Source: Asaia sp. W19 (GTDB taxonomy: Bacteria; Pseudomonadota; Alphaproteobacteria; Acetobacterales; Acetobacteraceae). From it: a DNA stretch of 64,000 nucleotides. Made by a program: the position numbers and the translations under genes. Position 1 is the first letter of the stretch. Each line of letters starts with the position of its first letter. Under the pieces are notes generated by a model, which was given only the letters and a program-made list of their open reading frames with translations, was not told where the DNA came from and ran no database searches. Below are positions 35,576 through 45,900 of this stretch, piece by piece. The stretch is taken from contig NZ_PNQZ01000013.1 in assembly GCF_003994335.1 (NCBI RefSeq), positions 186,001 through 250,000 of the forward strand, written 5' to 3'.

Positions 35576-35926
35576 TGGCGCGTAGGACGGCTGGACTGGC
35601 CGCGAGGCCAGTAATAGAACGCTATGGGCAGAACGCGGGCGGAAAGATCACGCAGATCAGGATGCCAGCAATCCCCATGCCTCAGCCAGGAAACCTGGCT
35701 ATCGGACGCCCTACGCGGGGTGCTGATCCCAACGCACAAACCGCCCATGCTTTCCGTCCGCAGCCGCTGACAACGGAGTGAAGCAATAATATATCAATTG
35801 TAACGAAATCGGAACGCAGCGCTTCGGATGACTGCTCAGGAGGGCATGAACGGGCATAACGCGCTCAGACGCGGCTTCGCGCCGAGCGTGAGGCACCTGC
35901 CTGCCGTGCCCATCCAGTAACGACCT
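35576..35926. other. Intergenic region between ccrM and the GH3 gene, with two hairpins
   Basis: No supported gene. Two strong stems occur: CTGGCC/GGCCAG at 35596-35611 with a four-base loop, and AGCCAGG/CCTGGCT at 35684-35700 with an AAA loop. An AT-rich stretch lies at about 35783-35810. The region must hold the GH3 promoter and the end of the ccrM transcript; I cannot assign either precisely. Confidence 0.65.
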
Positions 35927-37015
35927 TCAGCCCACATTCCGCAGAGGGGCCTGCGCTTGCTCGGTACGCAGGATGTCGATCTGGACGACCTCTCCCTGTC
36001 GCTCGAAGTACCAGAAAGTCCAGCCATTGCACGACGGGGCGTTGGTCAGAATGGCCCCCATCTTGTGGATGGAACCACGGTGGCTGCCTGAGACAAGACT
36101 GCCATCGGGCATGACCGTCGCACTGACGCGGCGCTGACGATCGAAGAGCTCGGTCCCGGCGGGCAGTGCGCCCTGCTCGACAAAACTGCCAAACGGTACG
36201 CGCGGCATCTCGCGCTTGGCGGGGGTGATCGCCAATTGCTCATCCGAAAGACGGATTTCTGCCTCCACTCGAGCACGCGCCGCCTCGATATAATCGGGAT
36301 GACGTTCGATCCCGATGAATCGCCGCCCAAGACGCTTGGCCATTGCGGCGGTCGTCCCACTGCCGGAGAAAGGATCGAGCACAATATCGTCCACCACGGT
36401 CGAAGCAATGAGCACACGATGCAGCAGGCTCTCGGGCTTTTGCGTGGGATGCAGCTTCAGCCCATGCGCGTTACGCAGGCGCTCATTGCCGGTGCAAAGT
36501 GGCAGATACCAGTCGCTGCGCATCTGCATGTCGTCATTCAGCGCCTTCATGGCCTGATAGTTGAAGCGATATTTGCTCTCTGGCCCGCGCGCGGCCCAGA
36601 TCAGGGTTTCATGCGCGTTGGTGAAGCGTCGCCCACGGAAGTTGGGCATTGGATTGGCCTTGCGCCAGACGATGTCGTTCAGGATCCAGAAGCCCAGATC
36701 CTGCATGATGGCGCCCAGCCGGAAAACATTGTGATAGGAGCCGATCACCCAGATCGTGCCATCCTTTGTCAGCAGGCGCCGCGCCTCGGTCAGCCATTCA
36801 CGCGTGAAATTGTCGTAGGTCGCGTAATCGGCGAATTTGTCCCAGGCGTCGTCCACCCCATCGACCACGGTTTCATCTGGACGGCGCAATTCACCCCGAA
36901 GCTGCAGATTATACGGCGGATCTGCGAAGATGCAGTCGATGCTCGCATCGGGGAGGCTGCGCATCGTATCGATGCACTCACCGCACAGGATCTGATCGAG
37001 GGGGAAATCCTGCAT
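35927..37015 (-). CDS. ccrM: Adenine-specific DNA methyltransferase CcrM (GANTC)
   Basis: 362 residues, the length of alphaproteobacterial CcrM. Motif order is DPPY (32-35) then DPFSGSGTT, the beta-class arrangement, and the C-terminal extension with SATVMPDGSLVSGSHRGS is typical of CcrM. It methylates adenine in GANTC and controls cell-cycle gene expression. The ATG at 37015 overlaps the rnhB stop, so both are one operon; the longer frame lies within rnhB and was rejected. Five GANTC sites sit just upstream of the operon. Confidence 0.95.
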   Translation of the reverse strand: MQDFPLDQILCGECIDTMRSLPDASIDCIFADPPYNLQLRGELRRPDETVVDGVDDAWDKFADYATYDNFTREWLTEARRLLTKDGTIWVIGSYHNVFRLGAIMQDLGFWILNDIVWRKANPMPNFRGRRFTNAHETLIWAARGPESKYRFNYQAMKALNDDMQMRSDWYLPLCTGNERLRNAHGLKLHPTQKPESLLHRVLIASTVVDDIVLDPFSGSGTTAAMAKRLGRRFIGIERHPDYIEAARARVEAEIRLSDEQLAITPAKREMPRVPFGSFVEQGALPAGTELFDRQRRVSATVMPDGSLVSGSHRGSIHKMGAILTNAPSCNGWTFWYFERQGEVVQIDILRTEQAQAPLRNVG

Positions 37016-37656
37016 TAGATGGCTCCGACCGGTTGGGCTGCGCACGCAAGGAGGGCGCGTATGGGGGCGAATTCGCGCCGATGATGAGGGGTGACGCCGG
37101 CCTGTTTCAGGCCGGCCATATGCAGGGCCGTGCCGTATCCGGCATTCTTTTCCCAACCATAGGTCGTGTGACGTTCCGAAAGCCGTGTCATCAGCCGGTC
37201 ACGAATAACCTTGGCGATAATCGACGCTCCGGCGATGGAGAGGCTCTTGCGATCGCCGCCCACCACTGCAAGGGCGGGACAGCCCAGAGCAGGCAGACGA
37301 TTACCATCCACAAGCGCCATGTCAGGCATGAAGCCCAGATGAGCCAGGGCGCGCTGCATGGCCAGATGACACGCCTTGCCGATATTGATCCGCTCGATTT
37401 CCGGGACCGATGCCGCGCCAAGACCGATCCTGACCGCAGGGTGGGCCATCAGCGCGGCGAAGGCAGCATCGCGCCGTTTCGCGCTCAGGCGCTTTGAATC
37501 GTCGATCATCGCAGCAAGGGGCGGCTCAGGGGGAGTGAGAAACACTAGAGACGCTGCGATGACCGGCCCTGCGAGAGGGCCGCGCCCGACCTCGTCAAGG
37601 CCGACTATCCTCTGTTCCGGTGCCCCATTGGCAAGTTCGAGAGAATAGTCCGGCAT
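37015..37656 (-). CDS. rnhB: Ribonuclease HII
   Basis: Removes ribonucleotides from RNA-DNA hybrids. 213 residues from the ATG at 37656; the longer frame begins at GTG and lacks family similarity. The catalytic DEVGRGPLAGPV block opens the protein. Further acidic sites occur in IDDSKRLSAKRR and VDGNRLPAL. It overlaps ccrM by one base and is translated first. The pairing of rnhB with ccrM is common in alphaproteobacteria. Confidence 0.95.
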   Translation of the reverse strand: MPDYSLELANGAPEQRIVGLDEVGRGPLAGPVIAASLVFLTPPEPPLAAMIDDSKRLSAKRRDAAFAALMAHPAVRIGLGAASVPEIERINIGKACHLAMQRALAHLGFMPDMALVDGNRLPALGCPALAVVGGDRKSLSIAGASIIAKVIRDRLMTRLSERHTTYGWEKNAGYGTALHMAGLKQAGVTPHHRREFAPIRALLACAAQPVGAI

Positions 37657-37701
37657 GCGTGGTTGCAAAATCCCTGGCGATAGAAACGAAACAGACCGGC
37701 C

Positions 37702-37776
37702 GAGTCGCACAGTCTTACGAATCGCTTTTGAATCACCCGAATCGCCCTGTAAACCCCATTCGGGCGCCGCTGAATC
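37702..37776. promoter_or_regulatory. Cluster of five GANTC methylation sites upstream of rnhB-ccrM
   Basis: GAGTC at 37702 and GAATC at 37719, 37730, 37739 and 37772. Three of these are spaced 11 and 9 bases apart, close to one helical turn. The cluster ends 46 bases before the rnhB start codon and lies in the expected promoter region. CcrM methylates GANTC, so the operon may be autoregulated by the methylation state. Confidence 0.75.
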
Positions 37777-37796
37777 TTTTTTGTTGTGTCAATACG

Positions 37797-37826
37797 AGAA
37801 AAGGGGACCACATCACTGTGGCCCCC
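37797..37826 (-). terminator. Intrinsic terminator after the CsbD-like gene
   Basis: On the minus strand a ten-base-pair stem with one G-T wobble and loop GTGA is followed by TTTTC. On the plus strand it is GGGGACCACA (37803-37812) with TGTGGCCCCC (37817-37826). It lies 54 bases after the CsbD-like stop and before the rnhB promoter region. Confidence 0.75.
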
Positions 37827-37879
37827 CTTCGCTTGACGGCGACACTGCCCAATCAAGGCTACGTTCTATGAGCCTTGGC

Positions 37880-38173
37880 TCACTTCTTCTTGGAACGACC
37901 AAAGAAGAGGGCACCAAGGATGGTGCCCACGAGGATAGCAACGCTCAGCGAGATCAACGGACGGTCCTGTACGAAAGCCGTTGCCTTTTCGAGCGTGGTT
38001 TCGGCATCGTCATACAGGTCAGCAAATTCCTGCTGTGCCATGCCCGAAAGCTGGTCGATCTTGCCCTCTGCCTGAAGCTTCGCGTCACCCGTCAGGCCAC
38101 CGGCTGCGTCCTTCAGACGGCCCTTGGCTTCGTCGAGCAGGCCTTCACCTTTTTTTTCAACTGCATCGGCCAT
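37880..38173 (-). CDS. CsbD-like stress protein with C-terminal membrane helix
   Basis: 97 residues from the ATG at 38173, which has AAAGGA eight bases upstream. The N-terminal part is CsbD-like (KGEGLLDEAKGRLKDAAGG, then GKIDQLSGMAQQ). The C-terminus is DUF883/ElaB-like: an amphipathic stretch then a glycine-rich membrane helix (SLSVAILVGTILGALFFG) and a KKK end. Both parts are typical of general stress proteins. A GAAAC-N16-CGTT element upstream suggests control by an EcfG-type sigma factor. Confidence 0.82.
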   Translation of the reverse strand: MADAVEKKGEGLLDEAKGRLKDAAGGLTGDAKLQAEGKIDQLSGMAQQEFADLYDDAETTLEKATAFVQDRPLISLSVAILVGTILGALFFGRSKKK

Positions 38174-38225
38174 TGTCATAATCCTTTCACTAAACGGACT
38201 TGAAAACATCCGCGACGATAGGACG

Positions 38226-38250
38226 AACGACGCATGAGCAAAACGGTTTC
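38226..38250 (-). promoter_or_regulatory. EcfG-like promoter candidate for the CsbD-like gene
   Basis: On the minus strand GAAAC, a 16-base spacer and CGTT match the alphaproteobacterial general stress promoter (GGAAC-N16/17-CGTT) with one mismatch. It lies about 50 bases before the start codon. Confidence 0.4.
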
Positions 38251-38306
38251 CTGAGACAGGATGCTTAATTAGGGTCGTGTTGCGGCGCTGCGAGTAACGT
38301 GGGATG

Positions 38307-38336
38307 TTGTGAATTGTTTCGTCTTTGAACTAGAAT
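38307..38336 (+). promoter_or_regulatory. Promoter candidate for the RND efflux operon
   Basis: TTGTGA, an 18-base spacer and TAGAAT (five of six to the -10 consensus), about 100 bases before the first gene. A TGACGTCA palindrome at 38342-38349, just after it, could serve a repressor, but no regulator gene is adjacent. Confidence 0.4.
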
Positions 38337-38438
38337 TTAGCTGACGTCATGTTACGGCGGCCTCAAATAACGTATGTCTCAGACACCAGTTGGCGCATGT
38401 GACCGCTCCTGGATTTGGGTGATGGAAGACGAGAAGAG

Positions 38439-39758
38439 ATGACTGATCAGACGGGCCCCGACCGGACCCAGCCTGCGCGCCATGCTGCGCCCCACCCCTC
38501 TGCCTCGCCCCCACCGGGCAAGCCGCGTCGCAAGCGCCGGCTCCTTTTCATTATCGGCGGCATCATCGTGGTGCTTCTGGCCATTGCCTTCCTGCGTCCT
38601 CACGGGACGAAGACACACGGCTCACATGGCAACCATCGCGGTGCGGGCAGCGCCAGCGCGCAGCGCAATGGTGACGCCACACCGGTCGCTGTCGCCGTGG
38701 TCAAAACGGGGGACATGCCTGAGATCCTGACCGAACTCGGCACGGTGGTGCCCATCACGAACGTGACAGTGCAGGCCCGCGTGAGCGGCTACATCATGAA
38801 TGTGGAATTCAAGGAGGGACAGCACGTCAAGGCCGGTGACGAGCTCGTGCTGATCGATCCGCGCCCCTATCAGGTTGCGCTCGAACAGCAGCTCGGCACG
38901 CTCAAGCAGGACCAGGCCCAGCTGGCCGATGCCCGCATCAATGCCGGGCGCTATGACAAGCTGATCAAGCAGAACTCGATCGCAGCCATGACCGCCATCG
39001 ACGCGCAGTACAAGGTCCAGCAGCTCGAGGGTACGGTCAAGCTCGATCAGGCCAATGTCGATAATGCCCGTCTGAACCTCTATTACTGCCATATCATCGC
39101 CCCCGTTGATGGACGTGTCGGCATTCGTGCTGTCGATATGGGCAATTATTTCACCGCCGGTCAGTCGGGTGGCCTGACCGTCCTGACGCAGATGCAGCCG
39201 ATCTCAGTCATCTTCACCCTGCCTCAGGATCAGTTGCCGCAGGTCATGGACAGGCTGCACGCGGTCGGCCAGCTTCCGGTCGAAGCATGGGACAGCGCAA
39301 ACCTGAACAAGATCGCCTCTGGCACCGTCAAGGCGCTGGATAGCCAGATCGACACGGCGACTGGCACCGTGCGTATGCGCGCCATCTTCTCCAACGAAGA
39401 CGAGCACCTGTTCCCGAACCAGTTCGTCAACGCGCGCCTACTGGTTGATACGCTGCACAATGTCATCCTGCTCTCGTCCAACGCGCTCCAGACGGGACCG
39501 GACGGTCAGTTCGTGTATGTCGTCAAGGACGACAACACGGTCGAAGTCCGCAATGTCACGACCGGTATCGCCAGCAATGACGTCACGGTTATCAAGACAG
39601 GGCTCAAGCTGGGTGAACGCGTGGTGACCGATGGTACCAACCATCTTCGCCCCGGTGCCAAGGTGAGCATCCCGGCGGATAATGGGAATGCCGCCGATAA
39701 CGCTGGCAAGGGCGACGCCGCGACGACTCCCGCCCCCGCCGCCAAGCCCGCGCAGTAA
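38439..39758 (+). CDS. mdtA: RND efflux periplasmic adaptor protein (MdtA-like)
   Basis: 439 residues: a short basic cytoplasmic start, a membrane anchor (about 34-52), then the membrane fusion protein fold with the lipoyl/hairpin region (VSGYIMNVEFKEGQHVKAGD, later MTAIDAQYKVQQLEG) and beta-barrel domain. The C-terminus is Ala/Pro-rich. It joins the inner membrane pump to the outer membrane channel. The ATG at 38439 avoids a TTG start further up. The symbol is by similarity to the MdtABC-type operon; substrate unknown. Confidence 0.88.
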   Translation: MTDQTGPDRTQPARHAAPHPSASPPPGKPRRKRRLLFIIGGIIVVLLAIAFLRPHGTKTHGSHGNHRGAGSASAQRNGDATPVAVAVVKTGDMPEILTELGTVVPITNVTVQARVSGYIMNVEFKEGQHVKAGDELVLIDPRPYQVALEQQLGTLKQDQAQLADARINAGRYDKLIKQNSIAAMTAIDAQYKVQQLEGTVKLDQANVDNARLNLYYCHIIAPVDGRVGIRAVDMGNYFTAGQSGGLTVLTQMQPISVIFTLPQDQLPQVMDRLHAVGQLPVEAWDSANLNKIASGTVKALDSQIDTATGTVRMRAIFSNEDEHLFPNQFVNARLLVDTLHNVILLSSNALQTGPDGQFVYVVKDDNTVEVRNVTTGIASNDVTVIKTGLKLGERVVTDGTNHLRPGAKVSIPADNGNAADNAGKGDAATTPAPAAKPAQ

Positions 39759-39766
39759 GCCCGCCC

Positions 39767-42700
39767 ATGAATCCTTCTCGTCTCTTCATCGACCGCCCGG
39801 TCGCCACATCGCTCCTGATGCTGGCGATCATGCTGACCGGTCTGCTCGGCTATCACTTTCTGCCGATCTCGGCCCTGCCCCAGGTGGAATACCCGACCAT
39901 CACGGTCTCGACCTTCTATCCGGGCGCAGGACCGGATGTGATGGCGACCTCGGTCACAGCGCCGCTCGAAACCCAGCTGGGCCAGATGCCAGGCCTCGAC
40001 CAGATGACCTCGCAGTCATCGGGTGGGGCTTCGGTCATCACGCTGCGCTTCGGGCTCGACATGTCGATGGATATTGCCGAGCAGGAAGTCCAGGCCGCCA
40101 TCAACCAGTCCAACTCACTCCTGCCGACCGACCTTCCGGCACCGCCGATCTACGCCAAGGTCAACCCTGCCGATACCCCCGTGCTCACTCTGGGCATCAC
40201 CTCGCGCACCCTGCCCCTGACCGAGGTCCAGGATTTCGTGAATACGCGCCTTCAGCAGCGCGTCAGCCAGATTTCCGGCGTAGGTCTCGTTACGCTTTCG
40301 GGGGGGAATCGCAAGGCCATACGCGTCCGGATCAACATTCCAAAGCTGACTTCCTACGGTATTGCCATCGACACGGTGCGCACCACCATCGGCACCGTCA
40401 ACATCAACTCCCCTACGGGCACGTTTGACGGGCCGCATCGCTCGACCACACTGCGTATCGACGGTCAGATCTCCTCAGTCGACCAGTTGATGAACCAGAT
40501 CATCGCTTATCAGAACAACGGGCCGATCCGCCTGCGCGATGTCGGCACCGTGGTTCAGGGCCCGGAGAACGATCAGCTTGCTGCCTGGTCGGACAAGACA
40601 CCGGCGCTGATCCTGAACGTGCAGCGCCAACCGGGCGCCAATGTGATTTCGGTGGTCGATAACGTGCTGGCCGTATTGCCCCAGTTGCGCAAGACCCTGC
40701 CACCCGGCATCGAGATCACCCCCCTCACAGACCGCACCACCACCATTCGCGCCTCGGTGGCGGATGTGGAATTCGAGCTGGGCATGGCCATGCTGCTCGT
40801 GGTGGCCGTGATCTTTGTCTTCCTGTTCAATGTGCCTGCCACCATAATTCCGAGCCTGAGCGTGCCGCTCTCGCTGATCGGCACGCTGGCGGTGATGTAT
40901 CTGCTCGATTTCTCGCTCGATAATCTCTCGCTCATGGCCCTGACCATCGCGACGGGCTTCGTGGTCGATGACGCCATCGTGGTGATCGAGAATATCGCGC
41001 GCTACATCGAGATGGGCGAGGACCGCTACACCGCCGCCGTCAAGGGCTCGCAGGAGATCGGCTTCACCATCATCTCACTGACGGTGTCGCTCATCGCCGT
41101 GCTGATCCCTCTGCTGTTCATGAGCGATGTGGTCGGGCGCCTGTTCCACGAATTTGCGATGACGCTGGCCATCACCATCGTGATTTCGGCCATCGTCTCG
41201 ATCACCCTCGTCCCCATGATGTGCGCCCGCCTGCTGAGCGAGCGCAGCCATGACGAACATGCCAGCACGCGCTTCCAGCGCGTCGCGGCCCGCGTTGGCA
41301 ATGCCATCGAGCGGATGATTGCCACCTATGCGCGCTGGCTCGATTTCGTCCTGCGCCACCAGACGGCAACCCTGCTCGTGGCACTGGGGACCTTCGTGCT
41401 GACCGTGTTCCTCGCCGTGATTATCCCCAAGGGGTTCTTTCCCCGTCAGGATACCGGCGTGGTGCAGGGTATCACCGAAATGGCGCAGGCCATCTCTTTC
41501 GACAGCATGAAGAAGCATCAGGAAGCGGTCATCGCCGCCGTGCTCGACGATCCGGATGTGGCCAGTGTGTCGAGCTTCGTTGGTATCGACGGGCAGAACA
41601 TGACGCTCAATGTCGGGCGCATGCTGATCAACCTCAAACCCCTCGAACAGCGTACGAGCGGACTCTCCGCCATTCTCAGGCGCCTGGCCGATCGAGGCAG
41701 CGCGACACCTGGTGCGCGACTGTTCCTTCAGCCCGTACAGGATCTGTCGCTCGATTCCACGGTTTCGGCCACGCAGTATCAGTTCCTGCTCGAAAATCCG
41801 GATTACGACACCTTCAAGACCTGGGTGCCGAAGCTGCTCACCGCCTTGCAGCAGGAGCCCGCCCTGGCCGATGTCACCTCCGACCTTCAGGCGGAGGGGC
41901 TTGTCGCCCATGTCGATCTCGATCGCACCAATGGGGCGCGCTACTCGATCACGCCGCAGACCATCGATAACCTGCTCTATGACAGCTATGGTCAGCGCCA
42001 GATCTCGACCATCTACACGCAGTCCAACCAGTATCGCGTGATCCTCGAGACAGAGCCGCGCTTCCAGCATGATCTGGCGAGCCTCGGTCAGCTTTACCTG
42101 CCGGGCATATCCAGCGAGGCTGGTCAGAGCTCGTCCGGCCCGACCCGCCTGCCCACATCGGGTCTCGTGCCCCTGCATCAGGTGACGACCATCACCAAGG
42201 GACTCGCCCCGCTGCTGATCACGCATTTCGGGCAGTTCCCGGCCACAACCGTGTCATTCAACGTGGCCGAAGGCTATTCGCTGGGTGCTGCGACGAACGC
42301 CATCGATCATGCCGCCTCGACCATTGGCCTGCCCCCTGCTTTCCAGACCGCGTTCCAGGGAACGGCCGCAGCGTTCCGATCCTCGCTGAGCAATGAACTC
42401 TACCTGGTGATCGCGGCGCTTGTGGCGGTCTATATCGTGTTGGGCGTGCTCTATGAGAGCTTCATCCACCCCATCACGATTCTATCGACCCTGCCCTCCG
42501 CGGCCATCGGGGCGCTGCTTGCGCTCTCGCTCTGCGGCATGGATCTGGATGTGATGGGGATCATCGGCATCGTACTGCTGATCGGTATCGTCAAGAAAAA
42601 CGCCATCATGATGATCGACTTCGCGCTCGAAGCCGAACGTCTGGATGGTCTGGCTCCGTTCGACGCCATCCGTCGCGCGGCGCTGCTGCGTTTTCGCCCG

Positions 42701-42946
42701 ATCCTGATGACGACACTCGCCGCCTTCTTCGGCGCCCTCCCGCTCATGCTGGGCCACGGTGTCGGGTCGGAGCTGCGTCGTCCGCTCGGCGTGTCGATTG
42801 TGGGCGGGTTGCTGCTGTCGCAGCTTCTGACCCTGTTTACCACCCCGGTCATCTATCTGCTGATGGACCGCATCGCCGCCGCGACCCGTCGTCGCTTTGG
42901 ACTGCGCTCCATGTCCGAACGTCTTGCCGAACAGGGTGGCGAGTGA
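39767..42946 (+). CDS. mdtB: RND multidrug efflux pump subunit (MdtB-like)
   Basis: 1059 residues with the twelve-helix RND architecture and two large periplasmic loops. It begins NPSRLFIDRPVATSLLMLA. The proton-relay aspartates lie in the TM4 motif GFVVDDAIVVIENI near 398-411. A second RND pump follows with a four-base overlap, so the two likely form a heteromeric trimer as in MdtBC. It sits eight bases after the adaptor gene. Confidence 0.9.
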   Translation: MNPSRLFIDRPVATSLLMLAIMLTGLLGYHFLPISALPQVEYPTITVSTFYPGAGPDVMATSVTAPLETQLGQMPGLDQMTSQSSGGASVITLRFGLDMSMDIAEQEVQAAINQSNSLLPTDLPAPPIYAKVNPADTPVLTLGITSRTLPLTEVQDFVNTRLQQRVSQISGVGLVTLSGGNRKAIRVRINIPKLTSYGIAIDTVRTTIGTVNINSPTGTFDGPHRSTTLRIDGQISSVDQLMNQIIAYQNNGPIRLRDVGTVVQGPENDQLAAWSDKTPALILNVQRQPGANVISVVDNVLAVLPQLRKTLPPGIEITPLTDRTTTIRASVADVEFELGMAMLLVVAVIFVFLFNVPATIIPSLSVPLSLIGTLAVMYLLDFSLDNLSLMALTIATGFVVDDAIVVIENIARYIEMGEDRYTAAVKGSQEIGFTIISLTVSLIAVLIPLLFMSDVVGRLFHEFAMTLAITIVISAIVSITLVPMMCARLLSERSHDEHASTRFQRVAARVGNAIERMIATYARWLDFVLRHQTATLLVALGTFVLTVFLAVIIPKGFFPRQDTGVVQGITEMAQAISFDSMKKHQEAVIAAVLDDPDVASVSSFVGIDGQNMTLNVGRMLINLKPLEQRTSGLSAILRRLADRGSATPGARLFLQPVQDLSLDSTVSATQYQFLLENPDYDTFKTWVPKLLTALQQEPALADVTSDLQAEGLVAHVDLDRTNGARYSITPQTIDNLLYDSYGQRQISTIYTQSNQYRVILETEPRFQHDLASLGQLYLPGISSEAGQSSSGPTRLPTSGLVPLHQVTTITKGLAPLLITHFGQFPATTVSFNVAEGYSLGAATNAIDHAASTIGLPPAFQTAFQGTAAAFRSSLSNELYLVIAALVAVYIVLGVLYESFIHPITILSTLPSAAIGALLALSLCGMDLDVMGIIGIVLLIGIVKKNAIMMIDFALEAERLDGLAPFDAIRRAALLRFRPILMTTLAAFFGALPLMLGHGVGSELRRPLGVSIVGGLLLSQLLTLFTTPVIYLLMDRIAAATRRRFGLRSMSERLAEQGGE

Positions 42947-45900
42947 ACATCACGCGCCCCTTCATCCTGCGGCCGGTAGCCACCTCGCTCCTGACCGCAG
43001 CGATGCTGATCGCTGGACTTCTGGCCTATACCATGCTGCCCGTGGCCGATCTGCCCAATGTGGATATGCCCGTCATCATGGTACAGGCGCAGCAATCCGG
43101 CGGATCCCCGACCGAAATTGCGAGTACCATCGCAGCGCCCCTGGAGCGTCACCTCGGTGCCATAGCGGGTCTGTCGGAAATGACCTCGCAATCCATGGTC
43201 AATCAGGCGCGGATCATCCTGCAATTCGATCTGTCGCGTGACATCAATGGTGCCGCGCGCGATGTCGAGGCCGCCCTGCAAGCCGCCCGTGCCGATCTGC
43301 CCACCACTCTGCGCACCAATCCAAGCTATCAGAAGGCCAACCCGAACGGCGCACCCATTCTGGTCATGGCGCTTACCTCTCCCACCAAGACGCCGGCCAT
43401 GCTCTATGATCAGGCCACCAACGTGCTGCAACAGCAGCTCAGCCAGGTGCAGGGCGTAGGTGAGGTCGAGGTGGGCGGCGGCGCCCTGCCCGCCGTGCGT
43501 GTCGAGGTCAATCCCCTCCTGCTCTACAAATTCGGCATTAGTTTCGAGGATGTGCGCGCTGCACTCGCCTCTGCCAACGCCCATACGCCCAAGGGTTTTA
43601 TCGATCAGGGTAGCTATCGCTTCACGCTCGATACCAATGACCAGGCCGAAAAGGCACAGGCCTATCGCGATCTGATCATTGCCTATCGCAATACGCGTCC
43701 CGTACGCCTCTCGAGCGTTGCCGAGATCAATGACAGCGTCGAAAACCTGCGTACACTGGGCGTCTATAACGGGCAGCGCGCCGTGGTAGGGCTGGTTTTC
43801 GCCCAGGCCGGGGCGAACGTGGTCAAGACGACCGACGAGATCAAGGCACGGCTTCCGCTCATACGCGCAGCGCTGCCCCCCGATATCGACCTGCATATCG
43901 CCGTCGACCGCTCCAAGACCATTCGCGCCGCCCTGGACGATACCAAGCTTACCCTCATCCTCGCCGTGGTGCTGGTCGTGCTGGTGGTGCTCGTCTTCCT
44001 GCAATCGGCCCCGGCCATTCTGGTTCCAGCGATCGTGGTGCCAACCTCGATTATCGCGACCTTCGCCGCCATGAAGCTGCTGGGCTATCAGCTCGACAAC
44101 ATGTCGCTCATGGCGCTCACCATTTCGACCGGCTTCGTGGTGGATGATGCCATTGTGGTGCTGGAAAATATCACCCGCTATCTCGAGCAGGGACTCTCCC
44201 CGCTCAAGGCGGCCCTCATCGGTTCGGGCGAGGTCGCGTTTACCGTGGTGTCCATCACCCTGTCCCTGATCGCCGTCTTCGTGCCGATCATTCTCCTGGG
44301 CGGGATCGCCGGGCGTCTGTTTCACGAATTTGCCATGACCATCTCGATCACGCTGGTGATCTCGATGATCCTGTCACTCTCCCTCACCCCCATGATCTGC
44401 GCCATGCTTCTGCGCCCTGCGAAAGAGGCCCATAAGCGTGCGCGTATTGCGGTGGTGATCGATCGCGAGATCACGCGTATCACGGATGGCTATGTTGCAT
44501 CGCTCGACTGGTCTCTGCGCCACCGCTGGCTGATGCTGCTCAGCCTGCCACTGACACTCTTCATCGCAGGTGCCCTTTTCGTGAAAATGCCGAAAGGCTT
44601 CTTTCCGGACGAGGACACCGGCATGATGATGGGCCATATCATCGGCGATCAATCGGCTTCGTTCAGCCAGATGAGCGTCAAGACCTACGAGGTGGCCAAG
44701 ACCGTCTCGAAAGACCGCGACGTCGCAGCGATCGTCGGCTTCCTGGGCGGCCGTCAGGCCAATCAGGCCAATCTGTTTGCCTCGCTCAAGGATAAATCCG
44801 AGCGCGACGATACGGTCACCCAGACCATTGAACGCCTCGGACGCAAATTCCGGAAAATGGTCGGGGCCGAGATCTTCTTCATGGCCCCCGGTGCCGTGCG
44901 CGCCGGCGCGCGTGGGGGGAATGCCTCCTACCAATACGCGTTGCAGGGCCCGGATGCGGACGAGCTTTTCGCCCTCACCCCGAAGGTGGTCGAGGCTTTC
45001 CAGAAGATCCCGGGGTTGATGGATGTCTCCTCCGATCTGAGCGAAGGCGGCTCGGCGCTGGATGTGAAGATCAATCGCGATCTCTCCTCACGGTTTCAGA
45101 TTACCCCTCAGCTCGTTTCGAACATCCTGTTCGACGCCTATGGCCAGCGCGCGGCTTCTGTCATCTACAAACCCATCAACCAGTACCGGGTAATCATGGA
45201 GGCGGCGCCACGCTTCTGGAAAGACCCCAACACGCTGCAGCAGGTCTGGATCAGTACGGCAGGCGGAACGGCCTCAGGCAGTGTCGCGTCCAACCGTATC
45301 CGCGTCGTCACGACCAGCTCTGCCTCCACGAGCGTCTCGACGGCAGATTCGAATTATCAGAACCAGATGGCGAACAGCCTTGCAGGGGGCAGCAACACCT
45401 CTTCAGGATCGGCAGTGGCGACCAGCGCTGAAACGATGGTGCCTCTCAGCCTGACGTCTCACATCGTGCCAGGCACGACGGCGCTGAGCGTGAACCATCA
45501 GGGCCAGTCCGTCGCCACCACCGTCTCGTTCAATCTCAAGCCGGGCGTCTCTCTCGGTGACGCCGTGACCGCCATCAACGCAGCGCTGATCAAGCTGCAT
45601 GTTCCTTCTGACATCCAGGGCGGATTTGCGGGCAATGCGGCGCTGTTCCAGAAATCGGTCAATGACGAGCCCCTGCTGATCCTCGCCGCTCTGGCTGCGG
45701 TCTATATCGTGCTCGGTGTCCTCTATGAGAGCCTCGTTCATCCGCTGACCATTTTGTCTACCCTCCCATCGGCGGGTGTCGGGGCCATTCTGGCGCTGCA
45801 GATCTTTGGGGAGGAGTTCTCCCTGATCGCGATGATCGGGGTGATCCTGCTGATCGGCATCGTCAAGAAGAACGCCATCATGCTGATCGATTTTGCCATG

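Noticed and set aside
42853..44325. A 490-codon minus-strand frame opposite the RND pump genes
   Set aside because: His/Asp/Gly-rich shadow frame of a conserved transporter; no start signal and no family features.
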